DNA from: Succinivibrio dextrinosolvens
Lineage (GTDB): Bacteria > Pseudomonadota > Gammaproteobacteria > Enterobacterales > Succinivibrionaceae
Assembly: GCF_011065405.1 (NCBI RefSeq)
Contig: NZ_CP047056.1
Coordinates: 124,001 to 188,000 of the forward strand
DNA length: 64,000 nt
Direction of reading: 5' to 3'
In this document: one piece after another, positions 1 to 8,982 of the stretch
Position numbering within the stretch: the first letter of the stretch is position 1
Layout of the letters: the number at the start of each line of letters is the position of its first letter
Notes under the pieces: model-generated
What the model was told of the DNA's origin: nothing
Database searches by the model: none
Seen by the model: the letters and a program-made list of their open reading frames with translations, nothing else
Translations under genes and position numbers: made by a program

Positions 1-1
1 A

Positions 2-493
2 TTTGATATCTATGAAAGGGAAGTCTTAAGTCCTCTTGATGAGAAAGCCAGGAACATTGTAATAAAACGTTCTCGTGAAACCGGTGTAGTGGTAGCTCTA
101 AGTCCCATTGCCTGGCTTGATATGGCTTTTTCTCTTGCGCGATCACTGCGTATGGTTCGTGAAATTGCTGAAGTCTATGGCTATCACTGTGGACTGTGGG
201 GCAGATTTGAGCTTTACAGAAAGATTATACGTAATGTTGTGTTTATCGGCATAGCTGATCTGACCACGGATGCGATTGCAGATGTCATAGGCGCTAAGAC
301 CTTTGCAAAATTAAGTGCAGCTGTAGGTCAGGGACTTGCCGCCGGCATATATTCCACACGACTTGGCTATATGACCATAAAATCCATAAGACCTCTTCCT
401 ATTTCAAGAGATAAGCTAAAGCTTGGTGATCTTCGTATGGAGATGATTACAGGAGTGGTTAAATATTTAGGACTTAAGAAAACAACTGATTAG
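2..493 (+). CDS. ycjF: YcjF-family (UPF0283/TIGR01620) inner-membrane protein, C-terminal part
   Basis: The reading frame is open from base 2 and runs off the left edge, so only about 163 C-terminal residues are present. An internal GTG at 89 would give a shorter ORF, but the upstream codons continue the same family pattern, so this is the tail of a longer protein. The end, STRLGYMTIKSIRPLP followed by KLKLGDLR, matches the conserved C-terminus of E. coli YcjF (TARLGYKAMELCRPLPW...PRLGDFR). YcjF is an inner-membrane protein usually encoded beside the GTPase-like YcjX, and its biochemical role is not settled. The hydrophobic stretches ALSPIAWLDMAF and VVFIGIADLTTDAIADVIG fit the membrane-associated core (DUF697-like). 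I expect ycjX upstream, outside the window. Confidence 0.8.
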   Translation, partial: FDIYEREVLSPLDEKARNIVIKRSRETGVVVALSPIAWLDMAFSLARSLRMVREIAEVYGYHCGLWGRFELYRKIIRNVVFIGIADLTTDAIADVIGAKTFAKLSAAVGQGLAAGIYSTRLGYMTIKSIRPLPISRDKLKLGDLRMEMITGVVKYLGLKKTTD

Positions 494-696
494 CTGTTTT
501 TCTTGATTTCTTAATTATAATCCGTGATATCTCAGGCAAATGGTCGTACTGAAAAACAGATGGATAAAGATTTTCTTATTTTTTTATTTGCATTATTGAT
601 ACATTTTTCCATGTCTAATAGTGGGATAATAAGCTACATTTGCAGATTAGTAGCTTGGAAATATTTGCTAATAAACTTAGTGTTCCATATTTCCTT

Positions 697-2337
697 CTAC
701 TGTTTTTCACTTTCTGATATACCTGCAATCTTATACATTGTAATCTGTCGTTTATTCTTTTCACCATTGAATACACTGGCAATCTGAATCAGTTCTCGGT
801 CACCAAGATTTTCGTATCCATAGCGTTTTTCAATGAGCTGCTTTTCTGCTTCAGCAAGTTTCTTTTGTTCTTCACTTTCCTTATTTGTGTACTTTAGTTC
901 AAGCACAACTCTGCGTTTAGAGAAGTTAATAAGAATATCACTTCTTCCTTTGCTGTTATTCTGTTCAATACGAACATCATGATTCTTTCCTAATAGATAA
1001 ACCTGTAGTAATGCTCTAAGTACAGATTCATCATTAACAGGATATTTATCATAGGATAAAGCAGATAAGACCTCGTTGAATAAGGAGATAATTTCATCTG
1101 CAGATCCTCTTTCAATAAGATATCTGTTCTTCAATGAGAAAGCTGCTGTTTGGGTATTAAAGATTTTTAAACTTAGCAGCATGAATAAGGCCGACTTAAC
1201 TTCTCTATTTGCAGGACCTAAGGTTATGTCATATCCGGGAACTATTTCGGACTTTAAGGTTAAATATCCGGTCTGACACATCAGAACATTCTCGTTGATA
1301 TCAATGAGAGAGGTCGGATTCTTAAAATCGTTGTATGGAATTGAAATTTCAGAATTAAGCAGTTTCTCTATATCAAGATTATGAGACTCCATGTAATTCA
1401 TAAGAATAGATGGAAGTCCTCCTACGTCATACCAATAGTCTCCAAATTCCACACATTTTTTTCTGTATATGGACTGAAGAAAAACATTTACAGAATAGGT
1501 TGAGAATACCTTATTCTTATGAAATTCATCAAAACTGAAGCCATCATAATTATCAGCGATTCTGTCAACAAACTCATCTATTTCTTCTTTTGTAATACAG
1601 TCCGCTGATTTTCCTTTCTCATAAGAAATACCTAGCTTAAGATAATCATCATAGAATTTCTTGATCTCATCTCGGGTAAAGCCAATCATAGAGGAATAAT
1701 CATTTTCATAGCTTAAATCCATAATATCAGAGCCAACCGAGAAGATTGATACATCCTTAAGACGGGTTACTCCAGTAACAGCCATGAATTTAATCTGCCT
1801 TTTACCTTTTAATACTCCATAAAAATCTCTGATACAGATTCTGAATTTCTCATACAGTTCTGGATTATTGATGTTAGCTGTCATCTGTCGATCATATTCA
1901 TCGATAAGAAGAACAATCTTTATATTTTCCGGCATAACCGTAAAAATATTTCTTATCAGATTATTTGGTTCATTATCGTCTGTATAACCTTCGATTCCAT
2001 TGAGTCTGGCAAAATCACGAATTGGCTGACAAAGACTAGTTTTAAATGATTCTAAATCAGTCGTAGGATATTCAAGAAAGCTCAAATGAAGAACAGGATA
2101 TTTATCCTGCTTCCATTTGTCATAAATCCATGTTCCCTTGAAATAAGGCTCAACACCTTTTTCAAAAAGAGTTCCGATGGTATTTAGAGTTAGAGATTTA
2201 CCAAAACGACGAGGACGAGAAAAGAATACCCGATCAAAATCTTTAGTCAGATTGTAAATATATTCTGTCTTATCAACGTATATTGAATCTTTATCAATAA
2301 TATTCTCAATATTTTCTGACTGTGCAATTAGTTTCAT
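697..2337 (-). CDS. AAA-ATPase-like / PD-(D/E)XK nuclease-like protein, copy 1
   Basis: A 546-residue protein. The N-terminal AAA-ATPase-like domain (PF09820 type) has the nucleotide-binding motif RPRRFGKSL at residues 41-49 and a Walker B-like LIDEYD at 143-148. The C-terminal PD-(D/E)XK nuclease-like domain (DUF1703/PF08011 type) has GRSD at 464-467 and VLELK at 478-482, so D467, E480 and K482 form the expected triad. Such proteins are expanded in gut anaerobes (Bacteroidetes, Succinivibrio). Their function is unproven, with mobile-element or defence roles suspected. It lies just downstream of a close paralogue (2482-4101) on the same strand, and the two share their first 27 residues and their leader. 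The domain call is firm and the role unknown. Confidence 0.85.
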   Translation of the reverse strand: MKLIAQSENIENIIDKDSIYVDKTEYIYNLTKDFDRVFFSRPRRFGKSLTLNTIGTLFEKGVEPYFKGTWIYDKWKQDKYPVLHLSFLEYPTTDLESFKTSLCQPIRDFARLNGIEGYTDDNEPNNLIRNIFTVMPENIKIVLLIDEYDRQMTANINNPELYEKFRICIRDFYGVLKGKRQIKFMAVTGVTRLKDVSIFSVGSDIMDLSYENDYSSMIGFTRDEIKKFYDDYLKLGISYEKGKSADCITKEEIDEFVDRIADNYDGFSFDEFHKNKVFSTYSVNVFLQSIYRKKCVEFGDYWYDVGGLPSILMNYMESHNLDIEKLLNSEISIPYNDFKNPTSLIDINENVLMCQTGYLTLKSEIVPGYDITLGPANREVKSALFMLLSLKIFNTQTAAFSLKNRYLIERGSADEIISLFNEVLSALSYDKYPVNDESVLRALLQVYLLGKNHDVRIEQNNSKGRSDILINFSKRRVVLELKYTNKESEEQKKLAEAEKQLIEKRYGYENLGDRELIQIASVFNGEKNKRQITMYKIAGISESEKQ

Positions 2338-2481
2338 GATTACGTCTCACTGACTTATTTATGCTTTTGATTTTTTTGAGCGTTACATGGCTATAGCTCA
2401 GGGGCATCTGCAATATTTATTGGTAAACCTATTGAAATATTAACCAAGACATTTAAAGGTCAGTCCTGGTTCTTTACTTTC

Positions 2482-4101
2482 CTATAAGTCTACAGTCTTA
2501 AACAAGGTAATCTGACGTTTACTCTTATCTCCATTAAATACGCAGGCTATCTGTAACAGTTCTCTGTCACCAAGAGCCTCAAGACCATAACTTTTTTCTT
2601 TAACCTGATTTTCAGCCTCAGCCAGTTTTGCCTTCTCTTCTGTTTCCTTGTCCGTGTATTTAAGTTCAAGAACCACTCTGCGTTTAGCGAAGTTTACAAG
2701 AATATCACTTCTGCCTTTGTAGTTGTGCTGCTCTACTCGGACATCATGATTCTTACCTATCAGGTAAACCTGAAGCAAGGCTCTTAGAACAAATTCATCA
2801 CCAACAGGATATTTGTCATAGGCCAATGCTGCTAATACACTGTTAAACAGGTTTATGATGTCTTCGGCAGTTCCCTGCTCAAGTACGTAATTCTTACCTG
2901 ATGCATAGGGAGATACATTTCTTTCATATACTCTGAGACTTAAAAGAGAAAATAAGGCAGTTCTTACTTCACGATTCGCAGGTCCCAGGATCACGTTATC
3001 ATAGGGGTCTAGTTCAGATTTTAGAGTCAGATATCCCGTCTGACACATCAGTACATTCTCATTGATATCAATAAGAGAGGTCGGATTTTTAAAATCATTA
3101 TAGGGAATTTCAATCTCTGATTTCAGAAGGTTCTCTATATTCAGATTATGTGACTCCATATAATTCATGAGAATTGATGGAAGCCCACCAACATCGTACC
3201 AATAGTCTCCAAAATATACTTCCTTATCTGAAGAAATATTAAGCAGAAAATTATTAACTGAATAGGTTGAAAAAACCTTGTTCCGATTTTTCTTGTCAAA
3301 GCAGTAACTGTCATAATGCTCTGCCATTCTATCTAACATGTTTTCAATTTCAGAATCAGTAACGCTGTCTAAGGACTTATTGTTTTCGTATGAGACTCCA
3401 AGCTTGAGATAATCCATATAGAATTTTTTTATCTCTTCTCTGGTAAATCCAATCATATTGGAGTACACATACTCATAACTTAAATCATTAATATCAGAAC
3501 CGACAGAGAATATTGATACATCCTTAAGACGGGTAACTCCGGTAACCGCAAGGAATTTAATCTGTTTTGCACCTTTAAGAGCGGCATAAAATTCACGAAT
3601 ACTGGTTCTGAACTTTTCATATAGTTCTGGATTGTTAATATTGGCGGTCAGCTGACAGTCATATTCATCAATAAGAATAACAATTCTTCTTTCATCCAGA
3701 GCGCTAAAGAGTTCAGAAATTGCGAGATCTGGTTCTTTACTTTTAATTTTCCTTGTTAACTTAAGAGAATCAGCAAATTCTGCAATTTTACTTGAAAATA
3801 TTTCTTTAAAATCTTCAACGCTGTTAGTTCGATATTTCAGAAAATTCAGATGAAGAACAGGATATTTATCCTGATCCCATTTATCATAAATCCAGGTTCC
3901 CTTGAAATAAGGATCAACACCCTTTTCAAAAAGAGTTCCGATGGTGTTTAAGGTAAGAGATTTACCAAAACGACGAGGACGTGAAAAAAAGACTCTTTCA
4001 TATTGTGTTGTCAGATTAAAAATATATTCTGTCTTGTCAACGTATATTGAATCTTTATCAATAATGTTCTCAATATTTTCTGACTGTGCAATTAGTTTCA
4101 T
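2482..4101 (-). CDS. AAA-ATPase-like / PD-(D/E)XK nuclease-like protein, copy 2
   Basis: A 539-residue paralogue of the gene at 697-2337 with the same architecture: RPRRFGKSL in the N-terminal ATPase domain, a Walker B-like LIDEYD, and a C-terminal nuclease-like triad at about D466, E479 and K481. The N-terminal 27 residues, the central block NYMESHNL...IPYNDFKNPTSLIDINENVLMCQTG and the C-terminal domain are near identical between copies. The segment after residue 90 and the region around residues 240-300 have diverged. The 17 bases before the ATG (4102-4118) differ from those of copy 1 (2338-2354) at only two positions, so the duplication included the translation signal. The 141-bp gap between the copies has no clear terminator, so they may be co-transcribed. 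Function is not established. Confidence 0.85.
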   Translation of the reverse strand: MKLIAQSENIENIIDKDSIYVDKTEYIFNLTTQYERVFFSRPRRFGKSLTLNTIGTLFEKGVDPYFKGTWIYDKWDQDKYPVLHLNFLKYRTNSVEDFKEIFSSKIAEFADSLKLTRKIKSKEPDLAISELFSALDERRIVILIDEYDCQLTANINNPELYEKFRTSIREFYAALKGAKQIKFLAVTGVTRLKDVSIFSVGSDINDLSYEYVYSNMIGFTREEIKKFYMDYLKLGVSYENNKSLDSVTDSEIENMLDRMAEHYDSYCFDKKNRNKVFSTYSVNNFLLNISSDKEVYFGDYWYDVGGLPSILMNYMESHNLNIENLLKSEIEIPYNDFKNPTSLIDINENVLMCQTGYLTLKSELDPYDNVILGPANREVRTALFSLLSLRVYERNVSPYASGKNYVLEQGTAEDIINLFNSVLAALAYDKYPVGDEFVLRALLQVYLIGKNHDVRVEQHNYKGRSDILVNFAKRRVVLELKYTDKETEEKAKLAEAENQVKEKSYGLEALGDRELLQIACVFNGDKSKRQITLFKTVDL

Positions 4102-4493
4102 GACTACGTCCCACTGACTGAGATTATCAAAAATAATTATAGCATTAAAAAAATTATGGGGCTTTAACTATCTGATTTCTTTATATAGTTTTGGGATTTG
4201 AGATGAATTTGAAGAAAAAAAACTTTAAAAATATTTATAAACATTAGTCCTTTAAGGAATCAATTTAACTTACATGGTTCAATTATTCTGAAATGACTGA
4301 ATTTTACATAAAATCAAGAGTTCTTATAGATTAGTGATACATAGATTGAACAACAAATCTGTTTTGATTATTCTTTTTAAATATACTCTATTTGTTGCAA
4401 ATATATTTTTGTATATGATCCGATTATCATTCAATTTGATCAATAAAGGGATCATACTAATTTTACGAGAAAAAGACTTTAATTTTCGTCAAT
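4102..4493. other. AT-rich intergenic region
   Basis: About 390 bp between the start of AAA-ATPase copy 2 and the 3' end of the 670-residue membrane protein gene, both on the minus strand. It is very AT-rich. It must hold the promoter of the paralogue pair, but I cannot name a convincing -35/-10. A 64-codon plus-strand frame at 4334-4528 has no ribosome-binding site or recognisable similarity and overlaps the neighbouring gene, so I do not call it. Confidence 0.5.
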
Positions 4494-6506
4494 TTATTGA
4501 AGAAGTCTCAGAAAATCCTCAGATATAAAATTGAAAGAATGAGATGCAAAGAGTAAATCCAGCATTAAAAGAATCATTGTAATCAGCTGTACACTGCAGA
4601 CAATCTCAATGCTTGCATTCATTCCCTTTGCATAAATATACTGACCTAAAACCAGTCTCGTAAAGGCACAGATACCAATCATGGAAAGGGCAATCTGCCA
4701 TTCTAGGATCAGGAAGGTTAGGGCAACACAGAAGATTACTGACAGAGTCAGACCTAAAAGTCCAAGTGAACCATAGGAGCTTACCGGATCATCATTGCCA
4801 CCGTAATTGATGGAGGTTGCACATAGGGCTGAAAGCATTACTACAATACCAAAACCAAAGCAGAAGGCTAAATCTGGCTTTAATACGGAAATGTAGTATT
4901 CAAAGCAGGCTGTAAATAAAGCTGCGGTAATAATTACAATTACAGCAGTTACATAGTTATCAGGTTTTCTCTGAGCGAACTCACCCAAAAGCTTTCCAAT
5001 GCCTCTAAAGCCGTCACAGCCGACCAGCAGCAGATAGATAACCAATACCAGCTGAGCACAGAGCAGTGGCTTTGTGTAGTCATCAAGCAGCAGGGCAAAC
5101 AGACTGCAGATAAAACCAATACAGAAATAAGGTATTGGCATGAAGCCCGGTTTTGACGGTCCTACAAACAGCAGAGCTGAACGGGAGAAAACCACTCCAA
5201 GATTTGTATAGTTAAAGAAGGAGGCAAAAAGCTGTCTTATGAACAGGAACAGATAGATGCCACCTGAGATGCTGCCTGAACCTGAGCCGTTAAGTAAAGT
5301 TGAATCCTCTCTGCTGTTTACAGCCTCAGCGGTGTCTGCACTGGTATCCTTAACATTGGCAAAAATGGTTTTATTCAGTGTATTCTGAATGTTTTTCTGA
5401 TTATAATCATCCGGCTCTTTAAAGCGAGGCAGATCACCAAGTGAGCTTAACTGGTCTTTAAGATTACTGTCTAATGCTGATTTAACTTCGCTTTGGGCTT
5501 CTTTCTCTAAAGCCGCTTTCTGCTCTTCAAGTAAAGCCTGTTTCTTCATCCTTTCAGCATTAAGTCTGTCACCTTCAGCTCCAGGAGTAATATAGATAGG
5601 TCCGTCATCCTCTTTTTTATCAAAAAACTTTGGTTTAGCACCAGGCGTAATATAGATGGAATCAGAATCATCTGAAGGCTCATTGAGCTTTGTCTTCTCA
5701 AAAAGTTCACGACTGGCATAGCCGCTATTCTCAAAACTTTCTGTGGCTGAAGAGCTATGTTTTTTAGTTCTGTTAAGAGGAGCTCCAGGGGTAATGTATG
5801 GAGAGTCTTCCTCTTCGTCTGAAGGTTTATCTGCAGTATTTTCCAGAGCAGAACGCACTTCCTCGTCCTTATCCTCAGAGGTTCTGATAATAGTGTTTTG
5901 AGTGGCAAAACGAGGCGCTTTATTCAGATCACCGTTGTCATCTCCGGTTGCCTTGTGATTAAAAAGCTTGGCATTTTCCTCGGCCTTAAGATCTTCAGGT
6001 GTCTTTTTCTTTTTTACAAGAGGCTCACCAGGGGCAATGTATAGATGATCACTGTCTCGGCCTTCTTCATTTAAATAGGATTCATCAGATTTGTATTTGT
6101 AGTAATTGCTGGAAATATCCTCGTAATTATCTACTTTTGGAGTGTTATCTGAATTAGAGAACTGTGACTGAGAGGTATTGTTCTGATCCTGTGCGGAGGT
6201 GTTATCCATAAAACCGTTCAGAGGATTATTCTGACTGAACTGATTATTTTCTCCAAACTGGAGGTTCTGCTCTAATCCTGCATTTGAGTTGGCAGGTGAA
6301 TTATTCTGGCTGTTATGATAAGAGGAGAAAGAACTGCTGCCGAAACTTGGCTCATTGTTTCTGAAGTTATGATTTACACTTCTGTTCTGTCTTGATGCAC
6401 CTTTGTTTGTTTTTATGTTGCTTCTAATCTTTGTAAATAAAGAAGCTTTAGCTTTTGCTTCTGAACCTTCACTTGAATTATCACGTGTGAACAAGCTAAA
6501 TCCCAT
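4494..6506 (-). CDS. Large membrane protein with YI(T/A)PG motif array, function unknown
   Basis: A 670-residue protein I do not recognise as a named family. Residues 1 to about 440 are hydrophilic, rich in Ser, Asn, Gln, Asp and Glu, and look disordered. They carry four copies of a short motif preceded by acidic residues: HLYIAPGEP near 155, SPYITPGAP near 237, SIYITPGAK near 284 and PIYITPGAE near 303. Residues from about 440 to the end hold seven or eight hydrophobic helices. The helical part loosely recalls CobS (adenosylcobinamide-GDP ribazoletransferase) in its helix pattern and a GCDGFRG turn where CobS has its HLDGLAD motif, but the catalytic sequence is not convincing. It stands alone between the AAA-ATPase pair and the divergent metN. 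The repeats may bind a partner protein. Confidence 0.6.
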   Translation of the reverse strand: MGFSLFTRDNSSEGSEAKAKASLFTKIRSNIKTNKGASRQNRSVNHNFRNNEPSFGSSSFSSYHNSQNNSPANSNAGLEQNLQFGENNQFSQNNPLNGFMDNTSAQDQNNTSQSQFSNSDNTPKVDNYEDISSNYYKYKSDESYLNEEGRDSDHLYIAPGEPLVKKKKTPEDLKAEENAKLFNHKATGDDNGDLNKAPRFATQNTIIRTSEDKDEEVRSALENTADKPSDEEEDSPYITPGAPLNRTKKHSSSATESFENSGYASRELFEKTKLNEPSDDSDSIYITPGAKPKFFDKKEDDGPIYITPGAEGDRLNAERMKKQALLEEQKAALEKEAQSEVKSALDSNLKDQLSSLGDLPRFKEPDDYNQKNIQNTLNKTIFANVKDTSADTAEAVNSREDSTLLNGSGSGSISGGIYLFLFIRQLFASFFNYTNLGVVFSRSALLFVGPSKPGFMPIPYFCIGFICSLFALLLDDYTKPLLCAQLVLVIYLLLVGCDGFRGIGKLLGEFAQRKPDNYVTAVIVIITAALFTACFEYYISVLKPDLAFCFGFGIVVMLSALCATSINYGGNDDPVSSYGSLGLLGLTLSVIFCVALTFLILEWQIALSMIGICAFTRLVLGQYIYAKGMNASIEIVCSVQLITMILLMLDLLFASHSFNFISEDFLRLLQ

Positions 6507-6643
6507 TTTTAATTCCGTATGTCTAATATTTTAAGAATAAATTTTATCTATCATATCGTATAATAACACCACACTTATGGTTATAAAAAGGGCTTTTTTA
6601 TACAAATTTCCTAATTTTTCTCAAAGAAATTAAAAAGTTGTAA

Positions 6644-6669
6644 TACAATATCAGCCTTTAAAGACGTTT
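6644..6669 (+). promoter_or_regulatory. Possible metNI promoter with MetJ-box-like AGACGT
   Basis: A TACAAT hexamer at 6644-6649 could be the -10 for metN, whose ATG is at 6691. AGACGTTT at 6662-6669 matches seven of eight bases of the met box AGACGTCT. MetJ operators need at least two adjacent boxes, and the next eight bases do not match. A second AGACGT lies upstream of metQ at 10945-10950. The call is weak but consistent for the two transporter units. Confidence 0.3.
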
Positions 6670-6690
6670 TTAGCTAAAAAACAATTCAGA

Positions 6691-7740
6691 ATGATTACAT
6701 TAGAAAATATTCATAAAATCTATGAGTTAGATCATGGAAAGAAACTTCATGCTCTAAAAGGTATTGATCTTCATATCAACAAAGGTGAGATCTTTGGTGT
6801 GATCGGTCTATCCGGTGCCGGTAAATCCACTCTTATCCGTATCATCAATATGCTTGAGCTTCCAACTGAGGGCAGGGTTATTATTGATGGTGAGGATATT
6901 ACCTCATATCGTGAAGCAAAACTAAGAAAAGTCCGTCAGTCTATCGGCATGATTTTCCAGCAGTTCAATCTGCTTTCCTCAAAGACTGTTTTTGAGAATG
7001 TCGCTTTCCCATTAGAGCTTGATGAGTCTCTGTCAAAAGATCAGATTAAGACACGAGTTCATGAGCTCCTGAAAATGGTGGAGCTTGATGATAAGTCAGA
7101 TGTATATCCTGCTCAGTTATCAGGCGGTCAGAAACAGCGTGTGGGTATTGCCCGTGCGCTTGCAACCAATCCAAAGATTCTTTTATGTGATGAAGCTACT
7201 TCTGCTTTAGATCCTAAGACCACCAGCTCTATTCTGAAACTTTTAACCACTCTGCGAGATAAGCTCAATCTTACCATTGTGATTATTACCCATCAGCTGG
7301 AAGTTATAAAAGAGTGCTGCGACCGTGTTGCAGTAATTGACGGCGGTCTTATCAGTGAATTGGGAAATACCATCGATCTGTTCGCAAATCCTCAGAAGGA
7401 TTTAACCAAACGACTGGTTAGTGCTGTTGTTAGAAAGGATCTTAATGATCTGCTTGAGTATACAAAACTTTCAGATACCTATTCAGAAGGTTCAAGAGCC
7501 TGGTTTGAGGTTCTGTTCTTAGGTGATAAGGCTGAAGATCCGGTTATCGTTGAGGTTGCCAAGGAGCTTAATGTTAACGTAAGTATTCTGGCAGGCCAGA
7601 TCAATCATATTCAGAATCAGCCTTTAGGAATTCTGGTGGTGGCAGTTAAGGGCGATGAGGAACTTATCAGGAGAGCCTTCGATGAGCTTGAAAAACGTGT
7701 ATATCATGTTCAGCTATTAGGTTATGAGGTAGAGAATTAG
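6691..7740 (+). CDS. metN: Methionine ABC transporter ATP-binding protein MetN
   Basis: The 349-residue ATPase of the MetNIQ D/L-methionine importer acts on the cytoplasmic face of the inner membrane. The ABC domain shows Walker A GLSGAGKST (39-47), a Q-loop in IGMIFQQFNLL, the signature LSGGQKQR, Walker B ILLCDEATSALD and the H-loop ITHQLEV. The C-terminal part from about residue 275 (WFEVLFLGDKAEDPVI...NVSILAGQI...PLGILVVAVKG) is the NIL ligand-sensing domain, which in MetN mediates inhibition by methionine. metI follows after one base, as in normal met operons. The binding-protein gene metQ is unusually 2.7 kb downstream, behind a toxin-antitoxin pair and an IS630 element. Confidence 0.97.
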   Translation: MITLENIHKIYELDHGKKLHALKGIDLHINKGEIFGVIGLSGAGKSTLIRIINMLELPTEGRVIIDGEDITSYREAKLRKVRQSIGMIFQQFNLLSSKTVFENVAFPLELDESLSKDQIKTRVHELLKMVELDDKSDVYPAQLSGGQKQRVGIARALATNPKILLCDEATSALDPKTTSSILKLLTTLRDKLNLTIVIITHQLEVIKECCDRVAVIDGGLISELGNTIDLFANPQKDLTKRLVSAVVRKDLNDLLEYTKLSDTYSEGSRAWFEVLFLGDKAEDPVIVEVAKELNVNVSILAGQINHIQNQPLGILVVAVKGDEELIRRAFDELEKRVYHVQLLGYEVEN

Positions 7741-7741
7741 T

Positions 7742-8431
7742 ATGAACAGCTTTTTACTTTCTTTAGGTTTATCTACCTATAACGCCAAGATTATCCAGCT
7801 TCTGTTCGACGGTTCTGTGGATACTCTGTATATGGTGCTTTTATCTACTGTAGTATCAATTATCTTTGGAGTACCACTGGGAGTGATTCTTCTGGTTACA
7901 TCAAAGGGCTATTTCTGGGAGAACAGAACATTCTATTCAGTATTAGGCACTGTTGTGAATGCTCTGCGCTCCGTTCCATTTATTATTCTGATGGTTGCAA
8001 TTATTCCTATTACTAAATTTATTGTTGGTACCAGTATCGGTACTACTGCTGCCATTGTTCCTCTGACTATTTCAACCATACCTTTTTTAGGAAGACTGGT
8101 TGAAACCTCATTAAGAACAGTACCATATGGACTGATTGAGGCTGCTCAGTCAATGGGAGCAAGTCCATTCAGAATTATTAGAAAGGTTCTGCTGCCTGAG
8201 GCTCTGCCTGAGCTGATTCAGAACTTTACTCTAACAGTTATTGTGATTATCGGCTGTTCTGCCATGGCAGGAACCATCGGTGGCGGCGGTCTTGGTGATA
8301 TTGCTATTCGCTATGGCTATCAGCGTTTCCAGTTGCCAATCATGATTATGACCGTAATTATCCTTGTTCTGATGGTTCAGGTAACCCAGTTTATTGGTGA
8401 CTATCTGACCAAGAAGGTTGATCACAGATAA
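7742..8431 (+). CDS. metI: Methionine ABC transporter permease MetI
   Basis: The 229-residue inner-membrane permease of the MetNIQ importer. It has about five membrane helices and the BPD_transp_1 EAA-type coupling loop, visible as GLIEAAQSMGASPFRIIRKVLLPEALP, which docks on MetN. The family's NALRSVPFIILM and GTIGGGGLGDIAIRYGYQRF blocks are intact. It starts one base after the metN stop, so the two are co-transcribed and probably translationally coupled. A strong terminator follows at 8463-8497, so transcription of metNI should not normally reach metQ. Confidence 0.97.
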   Translation: MNSFLLSLGLSTYNAKIIQLLFDGSVDTLYMVLLSTVVSIIFGVPLGVILLVTSKGYFWENRTFYSVLGTVVNALRSVPFIILMVAIIPITKFIVGTSIGTTAAIVPLTISTIPFLGRLVETSLRTVPYGLIEAAQSMGASPFRIIRKVLLPEALPELIQNFTLTVIVIIGCSAMAGTIGGGGLGDIAIRYGYQRFQLPIMIMTVIILVLMVQVTQFIGDYLTKKVDHR

Positions 8432-8462
8432 TCTCTTTTGAATCAATTATACAAATTCTGAT

Positions 8463-8497
8463 AAGCTTAGAAGCCAAAACGTTTCTAAGCTTTTTTT
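8463..8497 (+). terminator. Rho-independent terminator after metNI
   Basis: A 10-bp perfect stem, AAGCTTAGAA (8463-8472) with TTCTAAGCTT (8483-8492), has a 10-base loop and runs into a T tract ending at 8497. It separates metNI from the downstream toxin-antitoxin operon. Confidence 0.9.
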
Positions 8498-8551
8498 ATT
8501 TCACAGGATCGTCTTAGGTACATCTATTCAAATAAAAAGGCTATCCTTAAC

Positions 8552-8580
8552 TTGCCAATATATGTTATAACATATATAAT
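8552..8580 (+). promoter_or_regulatory. Toxin-antitoxin promoter with palindromic operator in the spacer
   Basis: A -35 TTGCCA (8552-8557) and a consensus -10 TATAAT (8575-8580) are separated by 17 bases. The perfect 20-bp palindrome ATATATGTTATAACATATAT covers 8558-8577, so it fills the spacer and touches the -10. This is the expected layout for autorepression by the downstream HTH antitoxin alone or with its toxin. The toxin ATG lies at 8614, with a purine-rich AGAAAGG near 8594-8600. Confidence 0.8.
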
Positions 8581-8613
8581 TCAATATATAAGAAGAAAGG
8601 TATTTAAAAGATT

Positions 8614-8982
8614 ATGGACCAGCAATCAGAATTTTCGGTCATTTTCTATGAAAAAGAAGATGGCACTATGCCGGCAAGGGACTTTATCTTGGGTCTTGAT
8701 GAAAAATTAAAAGCAAAAACTTTACGTAATATTAATCTTTTGTCTAAAGTTGGACCTGCCCTTAGGAAACCGGAATCATCACCTTTAGATGATGGAATCT
8801 TTGAAATTCGTACTAAAGTTGGAACAAATCTAACTAGAGTCCTTTATTTCTTTTACGTCGGTAAAAAAGCTGTATTAACTAATGGATTTATAAAGAAAAC
8901 GCAGAAAACTCCGCAAAAAGAAATAGAGATGGCCAAAAGATACAGAGAAGATTTTTTAAGAAGGAGCAAAGAAAATGAGTAA
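8614..8982 (+). CDS. RelE/HigB-type toxin (phage-derived Gp49-like family)
   Basis: A 122-residue protein of the HigB-like/Gp49 branch of the RelE superfamily, whose members are ribosome-dependent mRNA interferases. Typical features are the opening FSVIFYEKEDGTMPARDFILGLDEKLKAK, the core GPALRKPESSPLDDGIFEIRTKVGTNLTRVLYFFYVGKKAVLTNGFIKKTQKTP, and the basic C-terminal tail EMAKRYREDFLRR. The toxin-first order with an antitoxin overlapping by 8 bp (ATG at 8975) is the usual hig arrangement. It sits between metI and metQ, where it has been acquired together with, or before, the IS630 element. mRNA cleavage is inferred from the family. Confidence 0.9.
   Translation: MDQQSEFSVIFYEKEDGTMPARDFILGLDEKLKAKTLRNINLLSKVGPALRKPESSPLDDGIFEIRTKVGTNLTRVLYFFYVGKKAVLTNGFIKKTQKTPQKEIEMAKRYREDFLRRSKENE

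Noticed and set aside
524-787. 87-codon plus-strand frame with hydrophobic product
   Set aside because: No ribosome-binding site; its 3' part lies antisense to the AAA-ATPase copy 1 gene, whose frame is clearly coding.
4334-4528. 64-codon plus-strand frame
   Set aside because: Non-ATG start without SD, AT-rich composition, overlap with the 3' end of the 670-residue protein gene, no recognisable product.
6507-6690. SAM riboswitch upstream of metN
   Set aside because: The 184-bp leader is AT-rich and I see none of the conserved SAM-I stem or K-turn elements.
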